Shown: in pieces, positions 60,825-64,000 of the stretch
Layout of the letters: every line of letters begins with the position of its first letter
Position numbering within the stretch: the first letter of the stretch is position 1
Assembly (NCBI GenBank): GCA_039720395.1
Contig: CM077831.1
Coordinates: forward strand, 8,420,333 to 8,484,332
Origin: Liquidambar formosana
Lineage: Eukaryota; Streptophyta; Magnoliopsida; Saxifragales; Altingiaceae
Length of the DNA stretch: 64,000 nt
Reading direction: 5' to 3'
The notes under the pieces: generated by a model
The model's input: the letters and a program-made list of their open reading frames with translations, nothing else
Database searches by the model: none
What the model was told of the DNA's origin: nothing
Position numbers and translations under genes: made by a program

Positions 60825-62480
60825 TGTTGGGAATCATACAAGAGGGAAAAATAGAAGTGCGGAATATAAAAATTTTCCCTTTGATTCCACAGCCCATGAA
60901 TCTAACTATGCATATACAAAATCAAACCCTAGCTATGAAGAGGGTTAGAACACTTACAGAATTTTTGTCTTCTCCTTTTTGCTCCAAGCTTTGATTCCGG
61001 ACAGCGGTGAATGAGCAGCCCAAGTGTGTTGCCTCCAACGGTATCCACACCTAGCTAGAACTTCAAGTCTTTTCCTTCTTTTCCCTTGTTGTTGCTAGTG
61101 TAGGAGAAGAGAGGAGAGAGAGAGAGGGGGCTGGAAAATTTCGGCCAGCACCTTGGGGTTTCTTCTTGTGATGATGTCATCACTTCAAAGTGTGACTTAT
61201 ATAGTCCACACTCAAGGGGGCCGGCCCTAGGGGGAAACCCTATTAGGGTGTTATGCAATTTCTCTAAATTGCACAATAACCCCTATAAATTATATCAAAT
61301 ATAAATAGGCCTCAAAGAACTATTCTTTATGCACTCATACCCTTTCTCTCATAGACTTTAAAGCTCATCTTGCATGATCAGTGTGTGACCCATTGGGTTC
61401 ACATCATCAAGTAGTAGGAATAGCACGAGGTGTGCACAATGGAACTCTTTCCATTTAGGGTCTAATTGGAACTCCTTCCAATTCCCTAATTGATTATAAC
61501 TCACTTATATCAATTAGGGCTTCTACTAACCATGAATAACACCTAGCATATGGTTCATGGTGTCGTCCTTAATGAAGTGAATATGTATCTATCAAAGAAC
61601 CCTTCTGTTATAGTTTATAGGTTACAATTGCATCCTTCCATTTCCCCAATGTCTCCAATTGAACTAATAGGACATGGAAGTCTGTCAAGTCCCTAGTTCA
61701 ATTACTTTATACTCATTCATAAATATCAACTCAATGATGAACTTATGGAAACTCCTTTCCATATTCACACTGCCATGGCCATGGACTGAATGAGTTATAT
61801 TATGAATGCTATATGAGACATTCTCTCTCTTTTTCCTGAGAGTAATGGATTCCTTGTTGATCACTCACATGCCTTCATACACATAGCAATAGGGCCAATG
61901 AACACCTTTACAGACCCATGAATAGAATCTGCACTTAGTGTTATCAAACTTCTAAAGCTACATGCATAAGGTAACTATGGTGTCTCAGGTCTAAGGATTA
62001 CTTGTACCACTATAACATTGAGAAACTGATTGACAGGCAGGTTAAAACTCCATTCAGTTTATCTCAAATCTTTGGTCACATTCAGTGTACCTATTCTATT
62101 AACAGGCACCCACCTGTTGGTTGTAGTGTCTCCACACAAATAGCTTGAGACCAGCTATCCTCCTATAGAGTCAACCTAACAAGTGCTAGTCCTATGGTTC
62201 ATTACTGTCCATCATAGTGAACCTTCAACTAGGAATGATTTAGGAGTTTAGTACAGAGATATATTTACAGTCTCATAATTACAACTCTTTGTAATTCAAT
62301 ATTCTCAACTCTAACTCCTTGGACATATTATGTAAATATAAATGATGCATACAAACATAATAGAATAAGCCCTTTTATTAAATCAATAATAAATGTGACA
62401 TACATAAATGAAATCAAATGATTGTTCCTTTATCCCTAAACAATCATCTCTATGATTGGCTCTAGGGCATAACTCTAACA
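60825..62480 (-). repeat. Copia-4 5' LTR (1656 bp)
   Basis: Carries TATATAAG at 61203-61196 inside the GTGTGGACT / AGTCACAC dyad. It would drive the element's genomic RNA leftward through the ORF. Confidence 0.95.
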
Positions 62481-64000
62481 CGCGGAACCATTATCAATCA
62501 AGACCGTAGGAACTCTCTTCCCCATGGTATCAACAGTTATATGCAAGGCTTGGGAGTGGCTTGGCCCACTCTTAGGTAAGTCCGCCTCTGTGAACACTAT
62601 AGTGGAATTCTTCGGAGCGGGGTTTACTAGATTCACCAATCCCTCAGGGGACAAATCAACCGGAACCTGTATCTGGTTTAACAACTTCAGCACTGTCTGT
62701 CTGTGTTTGTGAGAGGCCATAAGCAAGCCCCAGATGGTGATATTGGCATTGGTCTTCTTCAATTGTCGGAGTACTTCATCCTCTTCTTCTTGCACATCAA
62801 GGCGCTTATCTAACTCACCCAGTGGATTATCAGATTCCAAGTGCGGAGGCTTGAAATGGCGGCCCCCTCTTGTCATGTGGTCTACTTCTTCATCACTAGC
62901 CCATATGTCATCAATTTCATTTGTGTCACCCATCAGGTCATCCCATTCAATCATGTCAATGTCCTCCATCTGCACCTCTTCGGGTATATTATCCCAGCCC
63001 GTAGGAATTATGGGCTCACTTGGCAATGGATCAGGATAAAGCACATAGTAATCAAACTTCCCCGAAGGTTCTCCCAATAACCCCACTCGAGGGTCTCCTG
63101 CTTCATACCTTTCTTTCAACTGCTGTTGGATGGACTTCTTTGGCAATTGTAGGGTCTTTTGATCAATGAGGTCTTGAACGACCTTTCTCAACATAGCACA
63201 GTCCTCAGTGTCATGGTCGGGTATACCATGGTATTGGCAATATTGATGGGGTGTTTGGGGTCTTGGCTTTGGAGGGTGAGGTATGATAAGGCCTTGGTTA
63301 CAGCATTGGTAAAAGGCTTGGGTCAAGGACATGGGTAATAGAGTGTATTGTCTTATGGGTAGGCAAGGTCGAGATGGGTCAGCTTCAATGGCATTTATGG
63401 AGTTGGATGAATTATGAGAGGGAAGTGGATTTTGAGTGACATTTGGGCGATTTGGTGGAGTTGGTGGTGAGATGATTTGCTTGTCAAGTAAGTCTTGGAT
63501 CTCATGCCTAAGGCGATAGCAACGGTTGGTTGAGTGGCCTTTGGCTTGGTGGAATTTGCAGTATTCATTCTCATTGTAGCTCTTGGGCAATGGATTCGGT
63601 GGTGGTCTTGGGTCGAGAGGTTTCAACAGGCCTCGGCTTTTTAGCTTTTCAAGTACTTTCTCAAGCGGCATATGCAGCTCGGTGAATTGGCGAGGTGGGT
63701 TGGTGTCATTTAGGGAGATGGGTTGAATGGGTTGGGCTATGGCATTGACCTCGGCATTGTTTTTCCCAACAAAGTTCGGCCTGCGGCTCTTTTGGACTTC
63801 TTCTGTCTTGATTGACCCATCAGCTATGGCATCCTCAACTTGTGTACCTGCTCCGATAAGAGCCTTGAAATTAGGGAAGTAGTGAGCAAAGAGGTGCTTG
63901 TGATACACCGGCAATAGGTTCTTAACCACCAACTGAATCTGATCTTCCTCATTCGGTCTATCTGCCATTCTCGAGGCCTTTTGCCTCCACCTTGTAATGA
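62481..64000 (-). pseudogene. G2 gag and start of protease (5' part outside)
   Basis: Open frame throughout, continuing past the window edge (WRQKASRMADR at the edge). Numbering from the Met at 63968: two knuckles of the form C-x2-H-x4-H-x4-C at C137-C150 and C244-C257, an acidic linker (about 335-400), and the protease motif LIDNGSA (about 490-496). Copia-4 enters right after the active site. The broken frame is due only to that insertion and the later frameshift near 52350. Role: capsid protein and protease of a gypsy element. Confidence 0.93.

Larger units (their letters stand above)
52468..62480 (-). mobile_element. Copia-4: complete, very young Ty1/copia element (10,013 bp)
   Basis: 5' LTR 62480-60825, primer site 60823-60811, leader, ORF 57797-54138, polypurine tract, 3' LTR 54123-52468. 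Flanked by CGCGG (52463-52467 and 62481-62485). The two 1656-bp LTRs show about two differences by eye (near 52675/61029 and 53445/61797), so insertion is recent. It lies within the protease active-site codons of G2. Confidence 0.96.
36136..64000 (-). mobile_element. G2: Tat/Ogre-like gypsy element carrying two antisense genes (5' end outside)
   Basis: Minus-strand order: gag-pro (64000-62481 and 52467-51703), intron, pol (51523-48907 and 47240-46474), then two opposite-strand genes (46122-41702), a hairpin-rich 3' UTR (40915-39626) and 3' LTR (39625-36136). It is split by the solo copia LTR S3 and by Copia-4. The 5' LTR lies beyond 64000. The left flank CTAGC in O1 is the expected target duplication. 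It has far fewer lesions than G1, so it is younger. Confidence 0.85.

Overview
The window is plant nuclear DNA built almost wholly from nested LTR retrotransposons. I see no host gene outside them, no rRNA or tRNA gene, no CRISPR and no prokaryotic signal. Evidence for a flowering plant is the two element types: a Ty1/copia family with a 1.65-kb LTR and an initiator-Met tRNA primer site (Angela/BARE-like), and a Ty3/gypsy Tat/Ogre-like family with 2.7-3.5-kb LTRs, a second archaeal-type RNase H and a pro-RT intron. The species cannot be told.

Layout. G1 is an old Tat element on the + strand (gag-pro 6279-8648, pol 21477-24233). Three copia elements split it: Copia-1 (+, 1-6278, 5' part outside), Copia-2 (-, 8649-21476) and Copia-3 (+, from 24234). 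Copia-2 holds a solo Tat LTR (S1, 13348-16522). Copia-3 holds another solo Tat LTR (S2, 28195-30895) and a Tat element O1 (-, from 30965). O1 holds a younger Tat element G2 (-, 36136 to beyond 64000). G2 holds a solo copia LTR (S3, 47241-48906) and a complete, very young Copia-4 (52468-62480). Target-site duplications of 5 bp confirm S1 (GGGAT), S2 (GGGGC), S3 (CTTAG) and Copia-4 (CGCGG). The nest G1 > Copia-3 > O1 > G2 > Copia-4 is five levels deep.

G2 is the most interesting object. Its gag-pro-pol lies on the minus strand. Between integrase and 3' LTR it carries two genes in the opposite orientation: a seven-exon plant-mobile-domain-like gene (41702-44361, six GT-AG introns, all phase 0) and a single-exon 428-codon gene (44836-46122) with its own TATA box. 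A roughly 80-bp near-perfect GC-rich palindrome sits upstream of the LTR TATA box and, in unrelated flanks, upstream of both antisense genes, so all three promoters of the element share one module. Between the antisense genes and the 3' LTR lie hairpin arrays. In O1 the stems show compensatory changes. In both G1 and G2 a short intron whose donor overlaps the gag-pro stop codon would join gag-pro to pol in phase.

The copia elements range from dead to recent. Copia-1 and Copia-2 share the same decayed coding region, including a lost start codon, suggesting a non-autonomous lineage. Copia-4 has a 1219-codon ORF with all catalytic motifs and LTRs with about two differences by eye, but its gag seems to lack an internal block. 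Identities and boundaries were judged by eye; family names rest on recalled motifs.
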